From Piromyces finnis (Eukaryota; Neocallimastigomycota; Neocallimastigomycetes; Neocallimastigales; Neocallimastigaceae), in contig MCFH01000004.1 of the NCBI GenBank assembly GCA_002104945.1, forward strand, positions 1,092,001 to 1,156,000: DNA of 64,000 bases, written 5' to 3'. Position numbers and translations under genes: made by a program. This document shows positions 11,689 to 31,011 of the stretch, one piece after another; positions within the stretch are counted from its first letter, which is position 1; each line of letters begins with the position of its first letter. Under the pieces are notes generated by a model. It was given only the letters and a program-made list of their open reading frames with translations. It ran no database searches and was not told the DNA's origin.

Positions 11689-11759
<71 letters not shown>

Positions 11760-11792
11760 ACAAACAAACAAATAAATAAACAAACAAACAAA

Positions 11793-11879
<87 letters not shown>

Positions 11880-12627
11880 ATATAATGATGTTGCTTATTT
11901 CTTATTTATTTTTTTTTACCTGCATAAATTATATAATTTTTGCCCTGTTTTTTTACCAAATTCTTTTTGTAAAGTTGAAAGTGATAATCTATTTTTTTTA
12001 TAAAATAAAAATATTTTAATAATTAAAATGCTGATTTATTTAAATTAAAATAATATGATAAATATTATACTTTTGAAGATCCCCGCAATTATTTATATTC
12101 TATTTTATAAAAGGTTTAGTTTATTTCATTTTTATTACTTATAAAAATTAAAAAACAATAATATTAATACCATATCATTGAATCTATATATAAATATATA
12201 AATATAAATATATAAAACATATAAAACACCGTTAATATTTATAATAAATACTAATTTAAAATAAATAAATAATATCAATATTTTTGGTATATTACCTTTT
12301 TGCAATTGACCATCCCACACCTGGCAAATCACTAACTTCAAATTGTTTAATAAAGTTTTCAGGCGCAGTTGGTGATAAATAAAATTCACCATTTGGCTTT
12401 GCTTTTTTTGTTGCTAATCTTGCTAATAATAGGTTAGTTGATATTCCAATGCTTGCATTACACTCTGTTTTATATTTAATTTCTGCTCTTATACTTTTTG
12501 CTTTTTCAATTATATCCGCTTCTTCTGTGCCAGTTCTTGGTAACCATATTTCAATATAAGCTTTGCAATTTATAAACATATTTATTATTATGAATTAGCA
12601 TAGTATAAAATTTTTAATAAATAAAGA

Positions 12628-12688
<61 letters not shown>

Positions 12689-15090
12689 ATTAATATTACC
12701 TTCATCACAACTAACTGCTTGAATATTATCACTGTTATTGATTAATACATTATATAATACTGTTGTAACTCTTTCATAATTTTCAAACTTTGATTTTAAA
12801 TATTTCATTTATATATTTATGTTTATTTATTATTAATTTACTTAGATTTATATATATCAATTTTTGTATGATTTTTATTATTGTAACAAGTATTAACTTA
12901 CTTCATATGGAATTACAACTAAATTAGGACATACTTTTTTTGCATGTGCAATTCTAATTTATTAATTTTAATAATTAAGTGTGTATATATATATTCATGA
13001 ATATATTATTTTATCATTCATTTTTAAAATAACTATTATAAAAAATAAATTATGTACAGCATTCCATTTTTCACTCCAAATGCTCTTGCTACATAATTAC
13101 ATGATGCTATGTCACTTCCAGAATTTTTTCCCGAAGAATGACTAACACCTACCGGTTTATTTATTAATTCAGGTCTTGAAATGAGTCCTACACTACATTA
13201 GAGTATTTAAATTATTTTTTTTAGAGAACAATTGAATTATTGAATTATTAAATTTATTTTTTCATTATTACCTAACAAAAAAACAATCCATATCTACATG
13301 CTATATATGATATAGGCAATACGTATTTATTAGTTTAATGCAAGATGTAGGGTAAATTTATTAATCATAATATATATATATATTCTTTACCATTATAAAT
13401 TTAGTTTTATTTGTATAGTCTTTAAATTTTGATATATTTATTTGAGAATTTATAATAGACTTAAGTTTATTTTTCCATAAACTAAGATAATGTAGTCTTT
13501 TTTTTTTAATTATATGATAAAATTGTTAAAAATTAATATTTTTTTCATAAATGTATTAGTATTTTATCATATCAACCTTGAATTTTCGTAATAATTTGCT
13601 ATAAAGTTAGGTGCAATACTTGAATGTTTAACATCCCATTTAGATTCGAGACTTTTATTTATTTCATTTTCATTTTCATCGTTTTCAATTTCATTCTCAT
13701 TTTCATTTTCATTTTCAATTTCATTCTTATTTTCATCTTCATTTTCATCTTTTTTTCCTTTATTTTGTTTTTTTTCATTAATTATATGTAATGTTTGATT
13801 AGTGTTACTTACTAAATTAATATTTGCATTGATTTCATTATCTTCATTATTATTAGTGCAAAAAGTATTGTTATTATTATATTTTATTTGATTGCTACTG
13901 TTAGTAATATCATCATAACTCTCATTACCGTTAATAATATCATTATTAAAAGCAGTAGATGCAATTTCTGAATAATTTGAATTTTGATTATTACTATGAA
14001 ACTTTAAAAAAATATATGCATTGTATTAATTTTCTCATATAAATAAAATAGTATTAATATATAAAACATTTTTGTTCATTTTTATTACGTTATTTAAAAA
14101 CATATTTGCTATTGAATTTTTATTAACTATACTATAATCTTTAATTGGCTTTAATTTTTTTTGTTGAACTGAATCGACAATCCATTTTGGTTTTATTATA
14201 ATTTTCGAGGCATTTTCATATTCTTTTACTATAAATTTTTTTTATATTATAAAAAATTTAATATAAAAAAACTTAAAATGTATTTATTAAATATTTTTTT
14301 TATTTTATTTTATTATTTATTTAATTCTTTACTTTTTGCTGAATTAAGTTGTGAAGCAATAACATGAGTAACCTTTTTAAATTTTTATGAAAATAATATT
14401 ATTTTATTAATAACCTTTTTTTTTTTTTTTTTTTTTTTTTGATTTTATTATTAATAATAGAAAAGATATTTTAAAGAATATAAATTTACCATATTTGCGT
14501 GATAATAATATTCGTATTGTCCTCTATCCAATATATATATTAAAAAAATGAAGAATCCATCATTTATTTTTAAGCCTTTATTATTATTATTATTATTATT
14601 TTTAATTTATGCTTTATTAAGTTAATATATCATATACCCATGTTGAATTATTATTCTTCTCAATTCTTTCTGAGATGGAATTGTATAACCTTAAAAGTTT
14701 TTGATTTTTTATATAATTTTTGAGTAAAATTTTAAATTTGCAAATAGTTATTCATATAAACAATAAAATAAAATTATTAACCATTAATGTAGAAAACACA
14801 ATTCTTAAATATTTGAGGAAATTCTTCTTTGTACAGTTCCTGTCTATATTATAAAAAAGTATTTTTATAGTATATAAAAATGAATTAGTTTTTTAAATAA
14901 TGAATAGATAATTTAATTGTAAAGTCTTATTTTATTTTTTTATAAATTATAATATTAAATAATTTATTTTTAAATACAATTCCTGAGCTTGGATTCTTAA
15001 TTTTTTCTTTTTTTGTTTTGTATAATCATTAAAAGAATTTATTTTATTTTCACTTTCATTTCGTTTTTTATTATTTGTTTCTTTATTCAT
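9462..15090 (-). CDS. REV1: DNA repair protein REV1 (Y-family translesion polymerase)
   Basis: About 20 exons read leftwards from the ATG at 15090. The first ones are 15090-14978, 14843-14782, 14689-14638, 14523-14490, 14372-14333, 14228-14089 and 14001-13577; phases add up. BRCT domain: NCVFYINGYTIPSQKELRRI, QHGGQYEYYYH, VTHVIAS, KPKWIVDSV. Polymerase core: IMHVDMDCFFVSVG (metal Asp residues), GVSHSSGKNSGSDIASCNYVAR, AVSCDEAYIEIW (second metal site), NASIGISTNLLLARLATKKAKP and SDLPGVGWSIAK, then a thumb/little finger to about 11085. The tail has two ubiquitin-binding motifs (DPSVLSELPKEIQEEL near 10640; DVMNELPLTIQEEI near 10170) and a C-terminal domain (LIRQWVELFNDIE) that in relatives binds other polymerases. 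REV1 inserts dCMP opposite damage and scaffolds polymerase zeta. An Asn/Asp-rich linker precedes the motifs. Two introns are largely (TTTA)n. Confidence 0.92.
11022..11068. repeat. Poly-T run in REV1 intron
   Basis: About 43 consecutive T on the plus strand (poly-A on the gene strand), inside a REV1 intron. Confidence 0.85.
11664..11880. repeat. (AAAT)n microsatellite filling a REV1 intron
   Basis: About 50 copies of a four-base unit with a few AAAC variants at 11760-11790. On the gene strand it is (TTTA)n and runs almost up to the 3' splice site before the exon starting GGAATTGATGATAG. Confidence 0.95.
12626..12688. repeat. (AAAT)n microsatellite in REV1 intron splitting the SCDEAY motif
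   Basis: About 16 four-base units near the 5' splice site of the intron that separates SCDE(A) from (A)YIEIW in the REV1 active site. Confidence 0.95.
13272..13300 (-). other. 29-nt microexon of REV1 carrying the catalytic DMD motif
   Basis: On the gene strand it reads CATGTAGATATGGATTG and so on, flanked by AG upstream and GTAATA downstream. It encodes HVDMDCFFV and keeps frame between the exon ending KFIM and the one starting (S)VGLISRPEL. Confidence 0.85.
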
Positions 15091-15229
15091 TTATAAATAA
15101 TATTAAATATAAAATTTAATATAATAAAAAATTTTTATTAATAAAAATTTATAAAAATAAAAAATACGAAAATAAGAATATATGAAGAAATATTTTTTAA
15201 ATATATTAATAAATAAAATATTGTAGTAA
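15091..15229. promoter_or_regulatory. Shared divergent promoter region, REV1 / SAC3-like
   Basis: Only 139 bp separate the two divergent start codons. The stretch is nearly pure A/T with no recognisable motif. Confidence 0.5.
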
Positions 15230-15942
15230 ATGAATAATAATTTTAGTAATAATTCTTATAATAATTCCAATAATAAATCATTTAATAATACGAATAATCG
15301 CAATCGAAATAATACTCGAAATAATAATAAAAATAATAAAAAATCTAATACATCAAATAATAAATCATACATTAAAACATATAATAGGTCATTTAATTCT
15401 TCAGAAAGTAATGTCAATAACTACAAAAAAAATAATGATTCTTTTAAAAAATCTAATGTTAACAACGATCCTTTAGCTAGTTGGAAAAAGAAAAGCAATG
15501 GAGATAATGATAATAATAAAAGATGGGAAAGAGTGGGTTATATAAGCAGAGAAAGTATAAATACTAAATCTGAAGAGTAATTAAATTTATTTTGGATATT
15601 TTTATTTATAGCAAATATAAATATTTAAAATATATAAAATTTCATTAACATGACTTAAAATAACATACCATATTAAAAGTCTAAGGCAACCAGAAATTCA
15701 AAAGCAATTTTATAAATATATTTTAGAAGAAGTAATATTTATTTTTTAATTTTAATTTATCATTATGTAATTATTTGTTATTCATTATAATTTACATTAA
15801 ATATTAAATAGATAGATAAAATTGATTTAATACAGATAAAGGAACATACTTTAGATCCAGTATTAGCTTCCTTAAGTAATTATTAATATATTAATAATAT
15901 AATAATAATATAATATAATGTAATATAGTATATTTATTTATT

Positions 15943-15975
<33 letters not shown>

Positions 15976-16890
15976 TTTATTTATAAAATATACTTAATAT
16001 AAATATAAATTAAAGGGAAGTTAAGAGAAGGAATAGTTTCAGCTGGTCAAATAAATGAATTTAATATTGAAGGTTTGGATATTATAAAAATATATATATA
16101 TATATAATATTTTTAGGTATAAACTATTTTATTTAAAATAATTAAATTTATATTAAAAATATATAAAGTATTTGAATTATCAAGTAGAATGTCACTTAAA
16201 GCAAAAAATTTCGAGGAATTATGGAAAAGTCTATCATATCTAATAACTACGCTTTATAAAAACTATGAATATAGAAATAATACCACACAAAATGACAATA
16301 GAGCTGAATATATTAAATATTATTTACTTTATCTTATATGTCGTATCCCTCCAGTAAATGTTAATAAGTCTTTAATTGGAAATCCTCAAGAAGTTCTCAC
16401 AATTTATAATTCGTTGTCTTCGTATTTAAAAAATAAAAAAGAAATGACTTTTATTTATAATCTTATAACTTTGTTTAATATCGCACCAATTAACTACTTT
16501 AGATTTAGTGAATTATATAAGAAAACTAGTGATAATGATAAAATTATTATGCAGGTAAATTTCAGCTAGTAATAAAATAGCAAAATAGTTCTTATTATAA
16601 AACTTTTAATTTTCAAATAATGAATAATGAACAATTAATAAATGTTAATTTATTATATAAAGTGTCGACTTCCTAGAATAAGACAACAAACTCTTTCAGT
16701 TTTAACAAAAGCATACTTTACTTTACCAACGAAAGATATTCAAGAATGGCTAATTATTAATGATTATGACAGTTTAAAAAATTATTTACTTGAGAATTGG
16801 AAACAACTTCCAAATGCAAGTAACGAAAATTACGAAGAAAGAATTACTGAGGAACAAGTTACATTAAGAGTTCCTAAGAAAAGAAAATAA
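15230..16890 (+). CDS. Short SAC3/GANP/THP3-family protein
   Basis: Six exons: 15230-15576, 15680-15731, about 15811-15879, 16017-16070, about 16169-16554 and about 16664-16890, roughly 375 residues. The N-terminal about 110 residues are Asn/Lys/Ser-rich and end SWKKKSNGDNDNNKRWERVG. The rest matches the SAC3/LENG8/THP3 pattern: LRKLREGIVSAGQINEFNIE resembles KSIRQDLTVQxIRTEFTVE, followed by VFELSSRMSLKAKNFEELWK, an AEYIKYYLLYLI helix and a C-terminal winged-helix-like part (RLPRIRQQTLSVLTKAYFTLP). Relatives act in transcription-coupled mRNA processing and export. Family assignment comes from recalled motif order and is good but not certain. The protein ends soon after the PCI-like part in a basic VPKKRK tail that could be a nuclear signal. 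Confidence 0.72.
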
Positions 16891-17288
16891 TCATTTTTAG
16901 TAAAATTATAATTAATTATAAAATGTGTCAAAAAACAATTTTATATTTTTTTATTATTATTATTGAATAATATATATCTTTAAGCAAAACATTTAGTTAT
17001 TAAATAATATTTATAGTTTACAATTTAATTAATTTTATTCGTAATATTTGTAATGAAACCAATTTAATAAATAAATTAAAAAGTACGATGAATATTAGGA
17101 TATTAGGTATATATATCTTTAAATGTTTAAATTATAGCAATGACAAGTATATTTTTTTCTACGTCTAATATGTATTATGAGTATATTTGATGTAAAAATG
17201 TTCTTATAAATATATCAATATATAATTATTTACAGTTTAAACTGTTGGATATCAACTATTATTATTATTATTATTTTGTATATCATTA
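16891..17288. other. Convergent 3' spacer
   Basis: AT-rich spacer between two convergent genes. No coding signal or RNA gene seen. Confidence 0.6.
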
Positions 17289-18903
17289 TTACACAGCATT
17301 GCTAGCATGTTTATTTATAATTGTACCCTCGTTTTTATTGCCTTTCTTTTTCCTTAATTCCTTTTCCCAATCATTTCTAACTTTACGATATAATAACATA
17401 GTTGCTTGAGCATCTTCAACCTTTAAATATATTTAAATCAAACATTATTTTTATAAATTGCCATATTTATGAAAATAAAATAAAATAAATAAATAAATAA
17501 ATAAATAAAAATAAAAAAACATTAGAAAATTTATGAATAATATATTTGTATATTATTAGTACAATTATTTTTAATAAAATTTATCTAAGCATATATAAAA
17601 TTACCGATGAGTGTTCACCCCCTTGAACATCAAGCCCTAAAATAACCTTTGTTAACTTTTTTAAACTTGGAGTACGACCATTAGTAATTTTTCTGAAAGG
17701 TTTGTAATGTGAAGTATCACGAACTAATTTATATGGATGATCCAATAATAATGCTCCAAAATCATGTTGTAAAGCATGTCCAACGACAATTTTATCTTTT
17801 AAAATATCAGCAACTTCTTTTTGAACATCTAAGAAAGGTTCAGCTTTTTTTTTTTTTTTTTTTTTAATAAGTTATATTTAGAATATTATTAAAATTAATA
17901 AAAATATTCGAAAAAAGTATGAAGTATTATTTATATTTATTCATTGTATTTAATTTATGCATATTATATTATTCAATGAGAATTTACCATCTTTTAAAAT
18001 TTCTTTGGTAATTCCACTAACATGAGTTCTATAGTCAACAACTTTTTCTCTTGGTAAAACGAATTTATCCAAGATAACATTTCCGTAATAATTAACAATA
18101 CTAACTCTGGCCAATACTGATTCCTTTCCTTCCAAACCAACACCTACCATTTCACAATCCATAGCTACATATTTACCAATTCTATTTAATATTGAAGATT
18201 TTTTTTTAATATAATTGAATTATGCATTGAATATTTAGACAAATTCTAAGATATACCTTGTTTTGGAATTACTTCCACCTTCTTGTAACGAATAAGATTG
18301 TTTATCATTTGTTTTACTTTTTTGTTTTTTTTCTTTGTTGCCTTTTTTGTTATTATTCTTTTCTTCTTCTTTATTAATTTCGTCAAAAATCGAATCTAAA
18401 ATTTTTAAATCTCTTGCGGTTGTGATTTTATCTTTATTTTCATTATCGGATATGCTATTATTATTATTATCATTATAATATTTCAAAAGTTATAATTATT
18501 AATTATAATTTATTTAATTAATATATTAATTAATTTTTTAATTTTATAATTCCTATATATTTCTAAAAAATTATAAATATTTACTTGGATTCATCTAAAT
18601 CTTCAATATTATTTTCTTCGACTTTAGAGATTTTCTTTGTTTCTGAAATTTCTTTATTATTATTTATTCTCTTTTGCTTTTTATTACTTTTATTATTCAA
18701 GGAATCCGATTTTCTTTTTTTATTGTCATTCTTTTTTAATTGCTTTTTGTATAAATTTAAATTATAAATAATTATATATATATAGTATATAATATATGTT
18801 AAGAAATAGGTTTAAATATCGTTTAATATAATTGATATAATAATACCTTGCTTAATTGTTTCCAATTACTCGAGCTTCTTGCTTTACTAAGAATTTTATC
18901 CAT
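17289..18903 (-). CDS. REX4: REX4-type RNA exonuclease (DEDDh)
   Basis: Start ATG at 18903 ([19 protein letters not shown]), first exon 18903-18847, then five more exons to a TAA at 17289-17291; roughly 295 residues. After a Lys/Asn/Ser-rich N-terminus comes the exonuclease: [10 protein letters not shown] (first Asp and Glu), [37 protein letters not shown] (second Asp), then [18 protein letters not shown] with the His and last Asp. The [10 protein letters not shown] and [14 protein letters not shown] strings are typical of REXO4/Rex4, involved in pre-rRNA (ITS) processing in yeast. The basic tail ([10 protein letters not shown]) may aid nucleolar targeting. All DEDDh residues are present. Confidence 0.92.
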
Positions 18904-19906
18904 AATGTCTGTATTTATTACTTTTATATCTAATAAAACTTTTTTTTTCTTCGAAATCTATATATAAAAAAATAATTGAATTTTGAATATAGTCTTTATT
19001 TTTTTTATAGTCTACTTAGAATACTTATTTAATAATAATAATAGTAATAATACTATAGTATTTTTTCAAAAATTTAAAGTTCCTTTTTTTTTTTTTTTTT
19101 TATTTTAAAACTAAAATGTTAATATTCTCCAATCATATTTCAAAAAAACTGTAATATTAATCTGCTTGAAAATTTGGTGTTGATTCAATTATGTAGGAAA
19201 ATTTTTATGGTTAATAAATAAAAAATTTTAATTTTTAATAATTCCTTTATATTTAATGTAAAGTAGAAATATTAAGTTTAACAAATATCCATATAAATAG
19301 ATATTTAAACAATATCCTCATTTATAATATAATTTACATAATTAATAAATATTATAAAATTCGGATTATAGAGTTTGTGTAAAATATTGTGAATATCGTG
19401 GTATATTAATTTTTTAAACATTTTTTAAAGTTTATTAAATTATTCTTATATTTTAATTTTCTTATATTTTAATGGATAAAAAATTATTTATATTTAATTT
19501 ATATATATATTTTTTAATAATTATTTTTATATTGAAAATTGATACGAAAAAAATTAAGCATATTCCATATTGTGAATCATGTTTTATTTTCATTATAATA
19601 AAGAATTGTTAATCAAAAATGAATGCTATAAAATTGAATACTACTAATTAAACTATATAAAATTTTACTTTTAAACTTAATCATAAGTGTTTTCATCGAA
19701 AATAAAATATTACATATTATATATATTATATAAAATTGATATTTAAGTCAGTGTATACTTCAGAAGTTTAAAACATCTTATTAATAATTATAATTATATA
19801 TTGATAATTATAATTTTTTCATTCATTTTAATTTTAATAATAAATGAAAGTAAGAGAAGGAATAAACATTGTATTTTCATTTATTTAATAATATAATTAT
19901 ATAAAT
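18904..19906. other. Divergent intergenic region, 1.0 kb
   Basis: AT-rich upstream region of REX4 (minus) and the phosphodiesterase gene (plus). It has homopolymer T near 19086-19100 but no motif or gene I can support. Confidence 0.6.
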
Positions 19907-24021
<4,115 letters not shown>

Positions 24022-24530
24022 CATTATTGATTATTATTTATATTTATACTAATTAATTCCATTTTCATTTTAATAGTATTATTATTTATAATTGATAAAA
24101 ACTTTTAACATTCCAATTATTATTCTTTTTTTTTTTTTTTTTCATTTTCAATTTTATAATACTATCCCAACTTTTTTTTTTATTTATTCATTAGAAAATT
24201 TTATTAAAATAGATATATCGAAATATATAAAATTATTGACAAACTATATATACCACTATTATACCATTATTATATTATATTTATTATATATATATTTTAT
24301 TTTTTATTTTTTTTGTTACAAGAGGGTTAATTTTTTATTATTAATTAATATAGATTAAAAATTAAATAAAAATAAAGTTTTGTGAATATTTAAATTATTT
24401 TTTAAGATTTGTTTATTTAATAATAAAAATATTTTTTTTCGATGTTTAAAAAAAAAAAATATACTACTTTTTAAAAAAGAGTTATTTAGATTAAAATTTT
24501 TTTATATAAAAATTAAAAGATCTATTAAAA
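24022..24530. other. Intergenic spacer
   Basis: T-runs and A/T low complexity. A short frame at 24092-24358 is Ile/Tyr/Phe-only and not supported as a gene. Confidence 0.6.
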
Positions 24531-29138
<4,608 letters not shown>

Positions 29139-30299
29139 ATTTTTAAATTTTAAGTGATTTGAGTAATATAAATATGAAGAGTATTATAATTTTAATATAC
29201 CTAAAATACTAATTAAATAAATTATGAAATTTGAATAGTATATAAAATTTCAATAATAGCATATTATTTATAGCTAAATAAAAGTTCTTTTTTTTGAACA
29301 TTTAATACTTGTTGATTTCTATTGTCTATTAATTTAAAGTCAAAATAAAATAAATATATTAAATTTAAGGTTTTTAAAGTTTTATGGATGAAATTTGAAA
29401 TTATTAAGCCATAAAATGTTTTGATAATAATAATTATACCAATTTATTAATTTATTGTTACCAATTTATGGCTTGATTTTAACAAAAAAAGACAAAAAAA
29501 AAAAAACGTTAATAGTTTTACACATTTAAAAAGAAAAATAACATTAATATTCATTCTATAAAAATGATTATTAATTTTAATATAAGCATCATTATATAAA
29601 TTTTATAAATGTTATAGTTGTTTTTTTTAAAAAAATAATATTTAAATACTAAGATATAATTTACTTTTTATCTTTCTTTAATTCTATTTAACTATTTATT
29701 AGTTACTGCTCATCTTTTTTTAATTCTATTTAAAATTTAACTATTTATATTGTTTACTCAATTACTGCTCATCTTTAACTATAATATATATAGTTTAGTA
29801 TATTTAAAAACATTTTTTTTTTTTTACTTATAAAGCTTGATTTATTATATATAAAATAAACTTATTTTTTTTTTACTACAATTATAGGTTAATATATTAT
29901 ATATAGTTTTTGATAATAAAAATTGTAATTACTATTTTTATATGTCATTTTTAATATAAATAATTTCAAATAATTTTGTTAAATGATTAAAACTTAATAT
30001 AACAATTTAATATATTAATATACATTCTAATATATAAATATTATCAATCAATATATATTTAATATATTATAGCTACTTTCAACTTATTACTCGTTGAAAT
30101 AAATAAACAATAAATTCAATTATATACTATAATATAATTTTCTTATTTTGTTAACCTATTTTTAATATATAATAATATATACTGCGAAGCAATAATATAT
30201 TAGAAAATAAATAATTTAATTTAATACTATTTAAAATTATGATTGAATAAATAAATGAATAAATGAATAAATGAATAAATGAATGAATGAATAAATGAA

Positions 30300-30367
<68 letters not shown>

Positions 30368-30431
30368 AAAGGCCTTTAATATTTAATAGAATTTAAACTA
30401 TTTATACTAGAGAAGTTTTTAATTTTTTAAA

Positions 30432-30465
<34 letters not shown>

Positions 30466-31011
30466 AAAAGAAAAAATTTATTAAAATAAATTTAAAATAA
30501 AAAAGTAGTAATAAGAAAATATAACATATAAGAATATGTTAATTATTTAATATTGATAATAATTACAATACAGTGTTAAATAAATATTTCATATTTTAAA
30601 TAATAGAATATCTTATTTCAGTTTTTTTAAAGAAAAAATATCCACACACAAATATATAATATGCTTTTGGAGTTAATATATATTTGAAAAATATAATAAT
30701 TATTACAACTATAATACTTACTATTTGACAAATTCCTTAAAAGGCTAGGTTTACTTACAGTATTAGAATATAAAATAATACAACAAAAGCGACTTACAAA
30801 TTTAATAATAATAATAAAAAAAAGAAAATAATAAAAATATAATATTTAAGTAAAAATATAATAATATTTACTAATAGAAACATATTAGCAAACAAACAGT
30901 AAAAAAAAAAAAAACTTTAATAATAAGTAAAAACAATTAATAATAAAATACAAAAATTCAAGTACTATATTACTAAATATCTTATAAACAACTAGATAAG
31001 AATAATTAAAA
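29139..31011. other. 1.9-kb gene-free region with repeats
   Basis: AT-rich DNA. A short imperfect duplication lies at about 29676-29776 (TTACTGCTCATCTTT occurs twice), (AAAT)n/(GAAT)n at 30241-30366 and a T homopolymer at about 30437-30464. No coding frame supported. Confidence 0.65.
30241..30366. repeat. (AAAT)n with GAAT variants
   Basis: Four-base array; the first half alternates AAAT and GAAT units, the second is pure AAAT. Confidence 0.95.

Noticed and set aside
11544-11783. Frame with repeated LFIY
   Set aside because: It is a REV1 exon (GIDDRELNSESNERRS) preceded by translated (TTTA)n of the intron.
11664-11880. Possible CRISPR-like array
   Set aside because: Four-base microsatellite without spacers, in a eukaryotic intron.
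24092-24358. 88-residue Ile/Tyr/Phe frame
   Set aside because: Composition is what random AT-rich DNA gives.
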